64,000 bases of DNA from contig CANTUV010000007.1 of the NCBI GenBank assembly GCA_947685225.1, positions 11,304,501 to 11,368,500 of the forward strand, written 5' to 3'. Source of the stretch: Garcia nutans (lineage: Eukaryota > Streptophyta > Magnoliopsida > Malpighiales > Euphorbiaceae). Below the pieces are notes generated by a model. It worked only from the letters and a program-made list of their open reading frames with translations. It was not told where the DNA came from and did not search any database. How positions within the stretch are numbered: the stretch's first letter is position 1; the number at the start of each line of letters is the position of its first letter. The position numbers and the translations under genes were made by a program. Of this stretch, positions 37,408 to 50,105 are shown one piece after another.

Positions 37408-37685
37408 CTATTTCAATTGAATTAAATTATTATGAAGATTTACTATAAAAATATGTTCAATAACGATAATTAATTTCTTTTGGAAGTTTATGATAAATAT
37501 TAATCTTGACTTAATTGTGTGGCATGCAATATTTATTTTTTAAAAAAATTTTGACACTAAAAAACTATTTCAATTGAATTAAATTATTGTGAAGATTTAT
37601 TATAAAAATATGTTCAATAACGATAATTAATTTCTTTTGGAATTTTATGATAATATTAATCTTGACTCAGGCAATATTTTTTTAA
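37408..37685. repeat. Direct tandem duplication, 157-bp period
   Basis: CTATTTCAATTGAATTAAAT and the next roughly 110 bases at 37408 recur at 37565 with only a few changes, including ATGTTCAATAACGATAATTA and AATTTCTTTTGGA. The second copy ends near 37680. Confidence 0.85.
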
Positions 37686-39368
37686 AATGTTTTTTAATAA
37701 GGCATAATATATAGTTATTTTTTTTAATCAAGAAAGATTGGTTTTTCCCTTATCTAAATTTATATTGGAAAACATATGCATGACCAAGTGTTCTTAGAAT
37801 AAAGTTAATATGTGACACATGTATTATACATAAAACACATGCAAGTTGTTTGCATCTTTGCATTGCAATTGGCTTCAAGAGACGGGGCATATGAGATATA
37901 ATAATGACTTTGCTAGGGGACAAGGGAGATGGATCGAAACTATGGAGATAAAGATCAAAATATGACAAAATTATCATAATCAGGTGCTGATTTTTTGTTA
38001 GAAATGGAAAAAAAAAATAATATTCTAATAAATTTTAATTAAAAAAAAAGATATTGCTTTCTATGTTAAGTTGTGACCATCTATAAATACTCATGTTGAA
38101 AATGGAATACATCAGTCTTAGCTATTTCTATATTCTTCTTTGTAAGGTTGAGTCTTGACTTATGATATTAATGAGTCTAAAATGAAATAAATGCATTGGT
38201 GTACATAGTGCTTAGATTTCTATATGATGAGTTCCTATTCTATCACCACTTATTACTAAGGGTGCATCAATGGTATAACTCTTAGTAGAGTGTGTAGTGA
38301 CAGTGTCATTACTTAGTAGATATAACACATGTAACCATTAATATTTGCACTTACATTTTTGTTATGTGGGAGGCTGCTTGACAGGCACCTTACCAAGTAT
38401 AGTCTCCTCCATCTTGGATTCATTTTTGTGTAAAAATGTTGTTGTTGAGTTTCACATGGAAAAAAAAAGAGAGAAAGGGCAAGCAAATGTTGTGCCACTT
38501 AATTAACGATTAAAAGTGCATGTTGGTAGCATGAAAATGAAGAATAGTTGGGATATAATAGTGGAGTGTGTTTTCTGTAGTGTGTTAATGTATGTAATAC
38601 TGGAGGTTGTCTATCATATGGATAGGTTACAACAACGAAAAATTAAAAAAAAAAAAGGATAAGCTAATGCTTTGTGATGAAATTGTAAATAGAACCTATG
38701 AAAGTTATGTGATATTGATTGCTAAAAATCATTAGACATAATAGAGAAAGATGTGAGATTTTAAGAAAACTCGAAATTAACAGAGTTCAGTTGGTGATGT
38801 GATTTGGAAATGTATTTTAACATATGGTGAGACTATTTTATATTATATGTATTATAAAAATCATAGCATACATGAAAATGTAATTCAATGTGAAAATTAC
38901 ACATTACATACAAAGATGAAGATATAATTTTATGCTTGCTTATTACTATTAGCAAAAAAATATTGGATAGATGAGCTAATATTTTATTTCGTTTTTACAA
39001 GAATACTCTTTCTTGCACTCCAGGAATTAATTGCGTTTGGTGGCCTATGCTTCATATTGGTTCTTTTGTTTTGGTTTTTTTATTGGAATGATATTTGTTT
39101 TTAAAAGAAAAATGGTGTGTTGTCCATTATTTTTTTTATTATATGTTAATTTTTTAATATCCCGATTTTTAATGTACTTTAGAATAGTAAATATATGAGA
39201 GTATATTGGTGTAATAGGTAGAGAAAATATGAGATAGATGTGTATAATGGATGTTATATATATATTATATGTATTTGAAAAATATAAATAGAATATATAA
39301 GACATCTACATATATATAAATATACAACACATATGCATGATGTATACATTTGTGGTGGAAAAGTTGAT
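37686..39368. other. Spacer without a visible gene
   Basis: AT-rich, short ORFs only. None has family features or codon structure that would support a gene. Confidence 0.4.
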
Positions 39369-39369
39369 A

Positions 39370-39414
39370 ATGATGATGATGATGATGATGATGATGATAT
39401 TAATAATAATAATA
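39370..39414. repeat. (ATG)n followed by (AAT)n microsatellite
   Basis: An uninterrupted trinucleotide run at 39370-39398 continues as an AAT run to 39414, just before the solo LTR boundary. Confidence 0.85.
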
Positions 39415-39430
39415 AAGAGAAGTGAAAGTC

Positions 39431-41548
39431 TGTAACACCCTCCTCTCTCCCTACATAGTCTATACACTTAACTACATTGGTGATGTCACCTAAATACTCA
39501 CATTTATTTATATATGTAATAGAGTAAATAAAATCAAAATGCTTATGTATATTAATGTAGTTATTAAACTTTCAAAAGAAATATCGTGACCATTCCTATA
39601 TTATTAATATATATCTATTTAATTTACAAAGAACTCTTATTGTTAGCTTACATTGTAAACATTATCATAATACTCTTATTACTCTCAAACTTATACAACT
39701 GTCATATAAAATTATAAAGTATTGTCATGTGAACTATACAGAATATAATATTTATAATATTGCTCTTTGAACCTTTGTGATACAGTTGATTAGAAATGTA
39801 TATCTCTTACTCTGTAGTCTCAACTCTTCTTGTTTGATATGCACTTCAGAAAAAATTCTAACACATTCAGCAAAGTTTAGTGGTGCTTATATATTTACAA
39901 TATGCAAGAAAATTTAAAGAAAATAGAATTATACATAAAATAATTTAGAAATAATGAAAATTATCACTTTTAGAACATTAATGAAGAAATTAATAAATTC
40001 ATTGAAACTTAAAACACCAAACATGATTAAATTCAGAATCAGTTACTTTAACAACCACCATATAACACATTATTTTCAATATAGATAACTTCATTAAATA
40101 TGGCTATACATACTGAACTCAGATCATAGGTTTGGATAACGAGTCACTGTTGATAATTCAATGTCAAATCTCAAGAATATATAATGCCAATTATGCTCAC
40201 CGTCACTGATGATACAATGGGTCCATTAATGGCGTGATGTGCCCACTATCACTATGGATATCTTCCCTTTGGCTAGCCATTCAATCCCAAACTAGATTTA
40301 AAATCAGTATGATTTGGGAAGTTCATTAATTTTTAATTAACATTGAATTATGTATAACACTTCAATGAAATAATTTTGTGATCAACATTAGGTATTACAC
40401 ATATTTATCATATATTTAAAATTTATTACACTACCTGTTAGGGTTGATTTCAAAAATCTTTTACACTTTGAGGTCTTATAGTCATTTAGACCGAAATCAT
40501 AGATGATAAGCAAGGAAAAGAGTTATTTTGGACAAATTCTTCAAGTAATATGCCCAACGACATGGGAATGTCAATGACTGTGTCATTTGTCCATTTTTAC
40601 AAAAACTTTGACACGTCCAATGACATGAGAGTGTCACTACCCGTGTCATTACTCCTACATTACAGAAGCTTTAACACGCCTAACGATACAAGCGTGTCAC
40701 TAGCAGTGTCATTAATCCTACATTACAGTAACTATGATATGCCAGAGACATGACTGTTTCATCAATATTGAAACACAGCATCATTGACACGCTCAGTGAC
40801 ATGGCCGTGTCAGGCAAAATTTCTATATTTCGCTCACTAAAACACTTAAACATAATATATTCAAGATTTATAATAAAAATGAATCAAAAAATAGTTTTTT
40901 TAACATAGAAGAATCTATTTCAAATACTTTTCTCAAACATCAATTAAACAATCTTTAACCGATACTTTTGAGTAATAATTCATTTTAGATGATTCAATCA
41001 ACCAATTCAAATATTAAAATTCATAGAAATTTAAATATTTATAAATTAAAAATACATAAGCACATACCTCTTTTAAAATCTTTCTTCTTCTCTCTTTTTT
41101 CTCTTTTTCTTTGATCACTTATTGATAATCTCACATTTTCTAACTTATTATTCTAAAATTTATAATTATATAAGATTTACTCTTGATTTTTTATTTGATT
41201 TGAAGAAAGAAAGATGAAGAAATGAGAAAGATGGTAGAAGTGGTGGCGATTGGCGTGGATGAAGATTCGAGAAGAGGAAAGAAACTTCTACACACACACA
41301 TGTCCATTTATATATATATATAGTTTAATCTAGTATGGCCAATCTCATTTTAACTATGGTGCATCCTCTTTCTTATCCTTTGATTCTAATTCAATTTTTA
41401 GTCTCGCAAAACCGTAAAAATAAATAATTTCTTCAGTAAATTTTAAGATTCACTATTTACATCATTTATCCATATCACTTTATCACTATTTACTATCAAT
41501 TATCAATATTAATTAAAAAGTTTACTATTTAAAATTTTAAAAATTACA
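39431..41548 (-). mobile_element. Solo LTR of a Gypsy-type element, copy 2
   Basis: On the plus strand it begins TGTAACACCC and ends AAAATTACA, so the LTR reads on the minus strand from TGTAATTTTTAAAATTTTAA to GGGTGTTACA, 2118 bp. The 5-bp flanks are identical: AAGTC at 39426-39430 and 41549-41553. It has the same family content as copy 1, in inverse orientation. Primer site, purine tract and coding regions are absent, as expected after recombination between two LTRs removed the body. Confidence 0.9.
40560..40815. repeat. 63-bp-period array inside solo LTR copy 2
   Basis: GTGTCATT recurs at 40580, 40643 and 40706 (63 bp apart). A degenerate fourth unit follows 50 bp later at 40756. The array closes with GTGACATGGCCGTGTCA, an imperfect palindrome. 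The plus-strand open frame at 40550-40753 reflects this array. Confidence 0.85.
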
Positions 41549-41604
41549 AAGTCAAAAGAAGGAAGAAGATGATTGGTCAGTTGTTAATTAATTAATTAAC
41601 ATAT

Positions 41605-41637
<33 letters not shown>

Positions 41638-42314
41638 AGGATGGAACTAAAAAGGAAGAGGCATATTTCTTCTTCTTCTTCTTTTTGTTCCATGGCCCTG
41701 GGAGTTGAGAGAGAGAGAGGAGAGCTTGATTTTATTCATATATACACCAAATTTACAAGGGATTTCAGGAGGTTTAAAGGTGGATATTGAATGTTTAGCA
41801 AGAACTCAAGTAAGTGTTTATCTCTAAGCTTGTTTCTATGTGCTTTTAAATATATATGTATGATATGGTTAGAGAGAGAAAATGATGATTAATTAAATAA
41901 GATGTTAGTTATGATATGTTAGAGATGTATATGTGTTGGTTTGATAGATAAATCATGGATGAAGTTAGGGTTTTGTTGATGTATTTGCCTAGTTAGGGTG
42001 TGTATGGAGAGTGAGATAAATGTATAAATATGTTGTTTGATTGTTGTATTGATGTATAAATGATAAAATATGATTAGATGTTGAGGATGATGATGGATAA
42101 AAGGGTGTTAAGAAAAGAATAAGGGTTTTGTAAGGAATGAGATGGAAATTGAGTAAATAATAATAATTATTGTTATAGATTTTGTGTTTAGGCCAAGGAG
42201 CATTAAGTGGGGAAGTTTAAAGCTTCGAAGTAGCCAAGGTTTGTACATATTTTCTTCTTTAAGTAATATGTGTGTTGTATTGATGAAAAATGTGTGAAAG
42301 TGTGATTTTGGGAT

Positions 42315-42513
42315 GCCATGGGCGTGGCCCTTGAGCGCCATGGCTGTGAGCTTTGAAGTAAAGCTATTTCGTGTGAAATTTGTGAAGAGGCAGAAGCAAA
42401 TTGCATGCCAAGGGTATGGCCCTCGAATGCCATGACCGTGGGGGGTCCAAAGGTGTTTGATAGCTTTGTTTCACATCCCATGGGCGTTGCTATTGGATGC
42501 CACGGTCGTAGGG
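42315..42513. repeat. Repeated CATGGGCGTGGC-type palindromic words in the LTR
   Basis: Three related blocks start near 42315, 42407 and 42477. Each has a GCCATGGGCG-like word followed about 15 bases later by an inverse-like GCCATGGCTGTG word. The layout parallels the GACAC/GTGTC array of the neighbouring LTR family, although the sequence differs. Confidence 0.65.
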
Positions 42514-42800
42514 TTGTTTTTTGATGTTTACAGCTGTATTTCGCTATATGGGTGTGGCACGTGGCTTGCATGACTATATATTTTATATTATGTTGATTAT
42601 ATTAAATGAAAGTGTATATATGTGAATTGAGTCATATGATGAGTATGACTCATGTATGTATGATGTGAAACAATAATGTGAAGTGATCATGAATAGCGGT
42701 GATCACTAGAAAAGTATAAAGTAAAGTGATGTTATATATGTGTAGCCTATATAATTACTTGTCCACTTGTATTGAGATTGATTGGATATGCATGAGAAGT

Positions 42801-42920
42801 CCTGAGCAGAGTTAGGCCTTGAAGTGCATATGTTGATAAACCTGAGTAAAGCTAGGTCTTGACCTGAGCAGTGCTAGGTCATGTGATTGAGATTTATGAT
42901 GGTTCTGAGCAGAGCTGGAC
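42801..42920. repeat. CTGAGCAGAGCTAGG-type short repeats in the LTR
   Basis: CCTGAGCAGAGTTAGGCCTTG, CCTGAGTAAAGCTAGGTCTTG, CCTGAGCAGTGCTAGGTCAT and TCTGAGCAGAGCTGGACCAT follow each other at irregular spacing. Confidence 0.75.
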
Positions 42921-43564
42921 CATGAGACTGTCTTAACCGGACATGATAATTGTATAGAGGTATGGGCCCAATAGTGTAATTATGTATGAGTATGGGATGT
43001 GATTTCCAATAGTCTAATTGTGTATGAGCATGAGATGTGATTTTTAATAGTGTATTTGTGTATGTGTATCATATATGTGTATGAGTATGTGAAATGAGAT
43101 TAATGTATGTATATGTTGTTTATATATACCACTAAGCTTTTGAGCTTGGTGCAGTTGTGTAAATTGCACAGGTGAGTAGATTGTTGATATGAGAGTCGGA
43201 CGATTGTGCCAAGAGCAGAGTAAGAGTGCTTTGAGACCAACTAGAAGGTAGTACATGCATGTATAATCTTGTTATATTATGTTTTGATCATATGTATATG
43301 TATATAAGTGAATTTTGGAAAAGACAATGTATATTTGTATACATTTAATAAAATGAAAAGTATAATAGTTTTGAAAATGTTACTTTTAAAAGAATGATAT
43401 TTGACAATGGAAAATGTTCTTTTATTAAACATATAATTGATGTGGAACTAAGGTAAGGGTTTAAACAACACTGTAACTTGACATCCTTATATTTTATATA
43501 CGCATTGTATGTATACGTGGTATATGTACGGTACATATATAGATTATAGGGGTGTTATATTTTT

Positions 43565-44054
43565 ATTTTTTATTTCAGGTGAATGGATTAGATGTGTCCT
43601 TTGAACATACATTGTCAAGCGTTTTAGAGAGGCTACAACTACCAGCATAATACTATGAGTTTGTGCAAAGCAATGAAGATGGCATGTATAAATGTCAATG
43701 CTTTTTTTTTTTATTATGATGATGCTAATAAAAGGAGGGCTCATGGTAAGGTTTATGGTATGAGTAACCTGGGGCAATATGCAGCTAGACAACAAGCATC
43801 TTTTAAAGCACTTAAGGTTATTAAGTGTTTCCATGCTTTTGAGGTGTTTGACTATAATGTGTTTGAATTGTATGTGATGAGGAATAGGTATGCAGAGTTG
43901 TATGCCCTTTATAATTTCACTCAAAGGCATTTAAGATTCTTAGGATCAATTATAATGTACTAGAAAGTGATTGTGAGAGGCTTGAGAGTGTGATTAATAG
44001 GGCAAACAGGGTATGGAAGAGCGTGAAGGCCAGGAGGCAACTTCTTAGGAATTA
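43565..44054 (+). pseudogene. Coding relic of unknown family
   Basis: I do not recognise this sequence. Three frames carry protein-like text in order. First, from about 43578, VNGLDVSFEHTLSSVLERLQ, a TAA, then YYEFVQSNEDGMYKCQC. Second, from 43655, FFFYYDDANKRRAHGKVYGM, SNLGQYAARQQASFKALKVI, and FDYNVFELYVMRNRYAELYA. Third, from about 43921, SKAFKILRINYNVLESDCER, LESVINRANRVWKSVKARRQ, LLRN and a TAA at 44052-44054. Codon-level composition is unlike the surrounding AT-rich DNA, and the abrupt frame changes suggest a frameshifted gene or exon relic. A T run at 43701-43711 is a likely slip point. It starts right after an LTR end, so it could be transposon-derived or captured host sequence. Confidence 0.45.
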
Positions 44055-46395
44055 ATGGGTGCTTAGGCTATTTGGTGATTGCTGAAATATTTTGTTGGTT
44101 TGGTTATCTACTATCTACTTTTGTTGTTTCCAATAAGGGCCTAAGTTGTTTGTACTAAAACTATGAGAGTAGTAGTGTGGAATCATGCATGATGTTTGGT
44201 TCTCTATCATGTTTTATCAATTGGCCAAAAAACTTTAGATGGTACTTAGTTTAGATTGTCCACTGTGTTTTTTTCCAATCATATTATGGATATCAAGTAA
44301 TATAAATGTACTAAGTATGTGAATGTGAAATATGCTTTGTACTCAATTATGCTTTCTATCTATGTTCTTTTTTTTTTCTTAATGGTTGATTGTTGTCAAA
44401 CAAGGTGGAATTGATATATGTATGACAGTGTGTTGCTTGAAGACATAGAATCATTAGTATGGCAAGATATGCATAAATACATGGAAAAATTTTAAGCAAA
44501 AAATTATATCTCCATTAAATCATAGTAGTTAATGGTTTTAAGATAAGATGAAATCATTAAATCATATGGTTAATGGTTATAAAATAAGATAAAATTCATG
44601 TGTGTGCAAGAATGCATGGAAAGATTTGGCATTAAAAGAAAACCAGTGAATATTATTAGTAATTAAATTAGAATTTGAAATACAGGTGCTAATGAATTTA
44701 TTTGATTGATTCACTACAACTAAAGAAACAAAAAAAGAAGAAGAGAGAACATTGTATATCTCTAAATATGGTAAATTGTGTATGTATGCCTAAAATACAT
44801 GTTAAACATTGCAAAAGATAAAACTGATATATGTTTAGAAATACATGTAATTTAACAGTTAGCGAAAAGTTGCATTTAAGTGTAAAAATTACATTTTTTT
44901 TAAAAAATAAATGGGCATACACATAACTGACCTTTAGAGCAGGTTTTAGCATGCATTGAATATCAAATTACTTGCCATTCCCACCGAAAATCATCATGTT
45001 TGCCTAATTTGGCAGATCATATTTAGCAAAATCTCTGAAAAAAAAAACATAAATTAGTGATGTATGAGAGATATAGTAAATACACATGATTTGTTTGAAA
45101 TATATGCTTGATTGAATTAGATAAATATAAGAATATATCATGAAATATATGGATGAGTTAGGATTGGAGATGAGCATGGTTAATGACATTGTTCTTTTTC
45201 AAAAATTTGACTGGATTTTATTAGTTTCTTGATTCACTTTTTATGGGTATTGGGATGTTGGTCAATTTGATTAGAGTGGGCTTTATTTATTAATTAAGTA
45301 TTTGCCTTTAAGCCTTTGTTGATTTAGATTGAATTTAAGTTGACCATTTTAATGGATACCTATGGATATATTATATGAAATTTAGCATGCATTGATTTGA
45401 GTAAAAATGATTCTAATTGTTATTTGTCCGCAAAATTTTTGTTTGTAAATGCTTATTAGATGAGTGTTTAATTTTTCGTGGAATGAAATTTCAAAATTTT
45501 TGAATTTTAAAATTGTTGAGGGTGCTATATATATATTACTTGAGATATTACTAGACTAATTGAATATTAGGGGAAAAAACTTAAAAATCAAGAGAAAACA
45601 AAAATCCTCGATTAACTGATTTCAAACATGATCGAAATTACCAAATAAGACATCAAACTTATAGGTTATAAGTTTTAACCTTTATATAGCTAATTCCACC
45701 CATGTCACTTAAATAACTAAAATCCAATATTCTTTAAGGTGCATTCAGAAGCCACAAATTAATTCAAGTCTTTCAACTACAAAAAGAACCATTAATCACA
45801 CCTAAAATACACTCCCCAAATCTCTCTAGTTTTTATATAAAAATACTTTTATTTTTATTAATCCACATATATAATTATTTGTTAATATATATATATTTTA
45901 AAAATCTTAAGTACAAATTAAAAATTGTTTTTAATATTTTTTAAAATAAATTAGTGTTTATTAAAAAATAAATTGAATATTAAAGCTTAATTAGAAAAAA
46001 TAATTTTTTTTTCAGAAAATCATTTAAATAAATTATAAAATAAAATTAATATTTCATTATATAAAAAGGTGAATATATTACTATCTTATGAGTTTAAGTT
46101 TTTTTTAATAAATAAAAAATGATTTGTTTTTATTTTTTTAATTTTTAAAACTCCATAAAAATTTTATTTCATCCATAAAATAAGAAATTTAAACTCTCAC
46201 ATAAAACATTATGAGCTGACATTTTTTTCTTCTTCAATCTTTTTTTAAAGTTAAAAAAAATAAAAATATTAGTCAATCTAATTATTAATTATTTGGTCAT
46301 TTTTATAAATTATAGAGCAAAAAAAAAAGAATCAATTTTGATTTGGCTATTTTTCATATTGCTTAATAGCATATATGTTCATATAGATACACATT
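44055..46395. other. AT-rich spacer without a visible gene
   Basis: No family-like ORF. A short duplicated block (ATCATTAAATCAT with GGTTAATGGTTATAAAATAA-like text) is at 44510-44600. Otherwise low complexity. Confidence 0.4.
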
Positions 46396-46400
46396 ACATT

Positions 46401-46865
46401 TATTGAATTTATGGATAAATATATGTATATAATAATTGCGTGTCATATGTGTAATCATAAGAGGTTTGACGCAAATACTAAAAGTGATCTAATTTATTTA
46501 AAGTTATAATGGGCCTAATTTATATCATAAAGTATAAACTTATATGTGCAGATATTCTATTATGTAATTTCTAATTTTATGATAGGTAAAATTGGAGATA
46601 AAAATATATATACTACTATAAATAGGGTTATGGTCCCCAAATTGTACATATATTTTTTTTTTTCTGATATCCCATCATTAGAAAAGTGAGAAACCCTTCT
46701 CCCAAGTTCATACGTATCAATTTGAAAAATTAAGAACCACAAGACTCAATGATTCAATTAAGAATATAAATTCAGGTACGCTTCTGCATATTTAATTTAT
46801 GTTATTTCTTAATTATTTAATATGATTGATCTTGGCTAAAATGAGATTTAAAATTTTCTCCAACA
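46401..46865 (+). repeat. 5' LTR of Copia-2
   Basis: Starts TATTGAATTTATGG (the TG of the other LTR is mutated to TA) and ends TTTTCTCCAACA. A TATA-like CTACTATAAATAGGG lies at about 46613-46627, upstream of a TTCTGATATCCCAT segment shared by both LTRs. Confidence 0.88.
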
Positions 46866-46867
46866 AG

Positions 46868-46879
46868 TAGTATCATAGC
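46868..46879 (+). other. Primer binding site of Copia-2
   Basis: TAGTATCATAGC, two bases after the LTR end, matches the initiator tRNA-Met type site TGGTATCAGAGC at 10 of 12 positions. Confidence 0.75.
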
Positions 46880-47612
46880 TACTCATGTTGAATCATTAAG
46901 AAAAAATTTTTAGATTGTAAAAAATATAATTGTTTGGCGTTTTACAATATATAATCTGCCCATATTTATGAGGTTGGAATCCTTGTTAATCTTAGTATTA
47001 TCGAATTCAATAAGGCGAATACGTGTATAAAGTTAGGTCAGGTAATTCTTTTCGTAGGATCATATCCATGTTGCAGTTGTAGCATGTCTTTAAAGGTTAA
47101 TTGTAAAAAGATTGACATATGTATGTTTTTAGATAAATTAATTAAATCAACATATCGCCAAAGTAATCTTTATGGTAAAATTAATTTATTTTGAAATATA
47201 TAAATGGTAGTGTACATATAACTAATATAAATATAGATTGGCTCAAATGAAAGTCTATATTTAATATAATTATATGTGCATTTGCGGTAATAAACACGTG
47301 ATAATTAATTATTTGGTTTTACATGTGAATAATAAATTGGCCCAAAGGAAGAATTATTATTTGACATATTATTTTATTATCAGTGTTTGATTATTGCATC
47401 GGGATATCACTTGCAAGTTAATATTTTATCCAAAGATGAATGTTAATGGAGTGTCTGATATCTTGAGATGAGTTTACCTTTATTTAAATTTATTATTCCA
47501 ATTTGTTTTTTTAGTTTGGTACTTATGTGAGCTTGTTTGTTTTATTTATTTTGTTATTAATTCAATTTTCATTTGTGTTGGTAATATCATTGCCAATATC
47601 AACTCCATTCCT

Positions 47613-48371
47613 ATGCTAAATGGCACAAATTTTAAGGCAGGGTAAGAGAGTATATTAATCACTCTCGAAATCATGGAATTAAACCTTGCGTTAAGGGTGT
47701 CAAAACTCACTGATCTCACTGATAAGAGTACTTCTAATGAAAAGAGGGAGATGGAAAAGTAGAAAAGTCTAATCGCATAAGTCTCATGATCATCAAGCGT
47801 GCCGTTTCAGGAGCTTTTAGGGGCACTATGTCTAATAATGTAGATACAACTAAGGGTTTCTTTGAGGACCTTCAGAAGAGATTTGCTAAGAATGAAAACG
47901 CTGAAACTAGTACAATCTTAGAGGAAACATAAGGGAGTACAATATGGAAATGCCTCATCTTGCTTCAAAATTAAGGGCACTTAAGTTGGAGTATCTAAAG
48001 ACTCGTTAGTGCATTTGGTTTTAATATCTCTTCCAACACAATTTAGCCAGTTTAAGGTGAGCTATAATTGCCAAAAGGATCATTGGTCTCTTAATGAGCT
48101 CATTTCACTTTTTATGCAAGAAGAGGAAATGTTGAAGCAAGAAATGATACCAAGTGCTCACATAGCCTCCACCTCAAAAGGCAGCAAGAAAGACAATAAG
48201 AGAAAGAAGAATAAGGAAGTTGTAAATACAACACCATTAAAGAAACAACACAAAGAATCCAATAAGGATAATTATTTCTTCTGTGGTGCTTCAGATCACA
48301 TGAAGGAGCAATGTACCAATTATCATACATGGTATGCAAAGAAAGGGATGCCTGAATTGCCAAAAGCCTAA
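47613..48371 (+). pseudogene. Copia-2 gag relic
   Basis: Starts at the ATG of MLNGTNFKAG, followed by a TAA (usual sequence here LNGTNFKAW plus K). It continues through SILITLEIMELNLALRVSKL, a stop, and, after frame changes, the open stretch 48009-48371. That stretch ends with a CCHC-like motif YFFCGASDHMKEQC, whose first Cys is replaced by Tyr, and HTWYAKKGMPEL. Gag would form the particle shell; this copy is broken. Confidence 0.82.
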
Positions 48372-48589
48372 TGATGGTGAAAGAAACTTCTATGTTAATG
48401 ATGGAAAGTCGGTAGAAGTTTAAAGCATTGGGACATGTAGATTATTGTGAAGAGCTGAATTTTATTTGGATTTGATTGGGACTTTTATTGTACTGTCTTT
48501 TAGATGAAATTTAATTTTTTACTTTAGCATTGGATAAATTTGGATACTCTTGTTCATTTGGAAATGGAAAATTTTAATCTTTTCAAAAC

Positions 48590-50105
48590 TCAAATTTGAT
48601 TGGATCCAGTTCTTTATCTAGTTATGTTAATCTATATTTACTTGACACGATTGCTTTGTTTAATGAATTTTTGCATGTTAATGCTATCAGTTACTATTTC
48701 ATTGGATACTCTAAAAGGTTCAGGGCTATAAGTTTTGTGATCCCACAACTAAGTCTATTTTTTGAGACAATGAATGCCCGGTTCTTTGAGGATGTTGAGT
48801 TTGCGGAGGGAGAAATAGTTAAGAACTTTGTCTTTGAAGAGGAACATGTTGCTATTGACAATGATCAAGAATAGTTTTCTATACATGACATTGTTTAAGA
48901 GGCAATTCCAGATCAAGACAATGGCATTGATCCTCCTAATCAACTTCAAGAAATTATTTAAGAAGAACAAACTCTATAACTACAAGAACCATTACCATTA
49001 AGAAAATCCACAAGAGAAATAAAAAATGCATTATTAGATAATTATATTGTGTTTCTTCAAGAATATGATGTTAATATTAGAATGATGGAAAATAATCCAA
49101 TCAACTTCTGTCAAGCCATGAAAAGTTCTAAATCTCAAAAATGGATAGATGCCATGAATAAACTGATGAAGTCAATAAAAGACAATGACATAAGGGATCT
49201 TGTCTCTTTGCTTGAAGGAACAAAACCTATTAGTTATAAATGGATATTTAAAATCAGAAGAAATTCAAAGAGTAATGTGGACAAGTATAAGGCTTGTCTT
49301 GTCGCTAAAGGCTTCACACAGAAAAAATACATCAACTATAAAGAGACTTTCTCTCTAGTTTCATCAAAAGACTCTTTTAGAATTATAATGACTTTAGTGA
49401 CATATTTTTAAGCTACATCAGATGGATGTCAAGATTGCATTTCTCAATGGTAACATTAATGAAATAATATATACAATGCAACTAGAAAACTATGTATTAG
49501 GTGATGCAAAGTTAATGGTTTGCAAATTAAAGAAATTCATCTATAGGCTTAAGTAAGCATCTCGTCAATGGTATTACAAATTTCACCAAGTTATTGTCTC
49601 ATTTTGTTTTGAGGTAAATTTGGATGATGATTGTATATACCATAAATTTAGTGGAAGCAAATATATTTTCCTGATTTTATATGTCGATGACATATTGTTT
49701 GCCAATAATGATGTAGGCTTGCTGCATGAAACCAAAAGATTTCTAGCAAGGAATTTTGAAATGAAAGATCTTGGTGATGCAATTTTTATATTAGGGATTA
49801 AGATATATCGAGATTGCTCGCGATGTGTTCTTGGATTATCATAGAAGATCTATATCGAAAAGGTTTTCAGAGACATGGCATGGAAGATTATAAACTATGT
49901 GATACCCTTGTAGATAAAAGAGACAAGTTCAGCCTTGATCAGTACCCTAATAATGCTTTTAAGAAAGAGAAAATACAAAAAATTCCTTATGCATCAGCAA
50001 TATGGAGTCTAGTATATGCTCAAGTTTATACATAAATTGTGGATCCGCTCACTAAGAAATTGTCAGCCAATGTCTTTTATGAGCATATTGTTATGTCAGT
50101 TTAAG
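48590..50105 (+). pseudogene. Copia-2 pol relic: end of integrase, reverse transcriptase, RNase H tail
   Basis: It opens with the integrase C-terminal motif YYFIGYSKRFRA and FFETMNARFFEDVEF (48690-48800). The linker LRKSTREIKNALLDNY and reverse transcriptase follow: AMKSSKSQKWIDAMNKLMKS, KPISYKWIFKIRRNSKSNVD, KYKACLVAKGFTQKK, then after a stop MDVKIAFLNGNI and the catalytic FLILYVDDILFANN near 49665-49710. After IPYASAIWSLVYAQVYT (about 50030) the text jumps to VDPLTKKLSANVFYEHI, so almost all of RNase H is deleted. Protease and most integrase are absent between 48371 and 48590. Confidence 0.87.

Larger units (their letters stand above)
41554..43559 (+). mobile_element. Gypsy-type LTR of a second family (probable solo or truncated LTR)
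   Basis: It contains features usual for long chromovirus LTRs: a TA-rich TATA region at 41611-41637 followed by AAGGATGG, repeated CATGGGCGTGGC words, repeated CCTGAGCAGAGCTAGG words, the CCACTAAGCTTTTGAGCTTG segment at 43130, and a terminal GGGGTGTTATA. The right end is fairly clear. The left end is not: U3 seems short, and the adjacent solo LTR (39431-41548) may have inserted into it. No target duplication was found. Confidence 0.6.

Noticed and set aside
39370..39414. Possible CRISPR-like or satellite array
   Set aside because: It is a simple trinucleotide microsatellite without spacers.
31148..41548. The two related LTRs as the ends of a single element
   Set aside because: They are in opposite orientation and each has its own flanking duplication, so they are independent solo LTRs.
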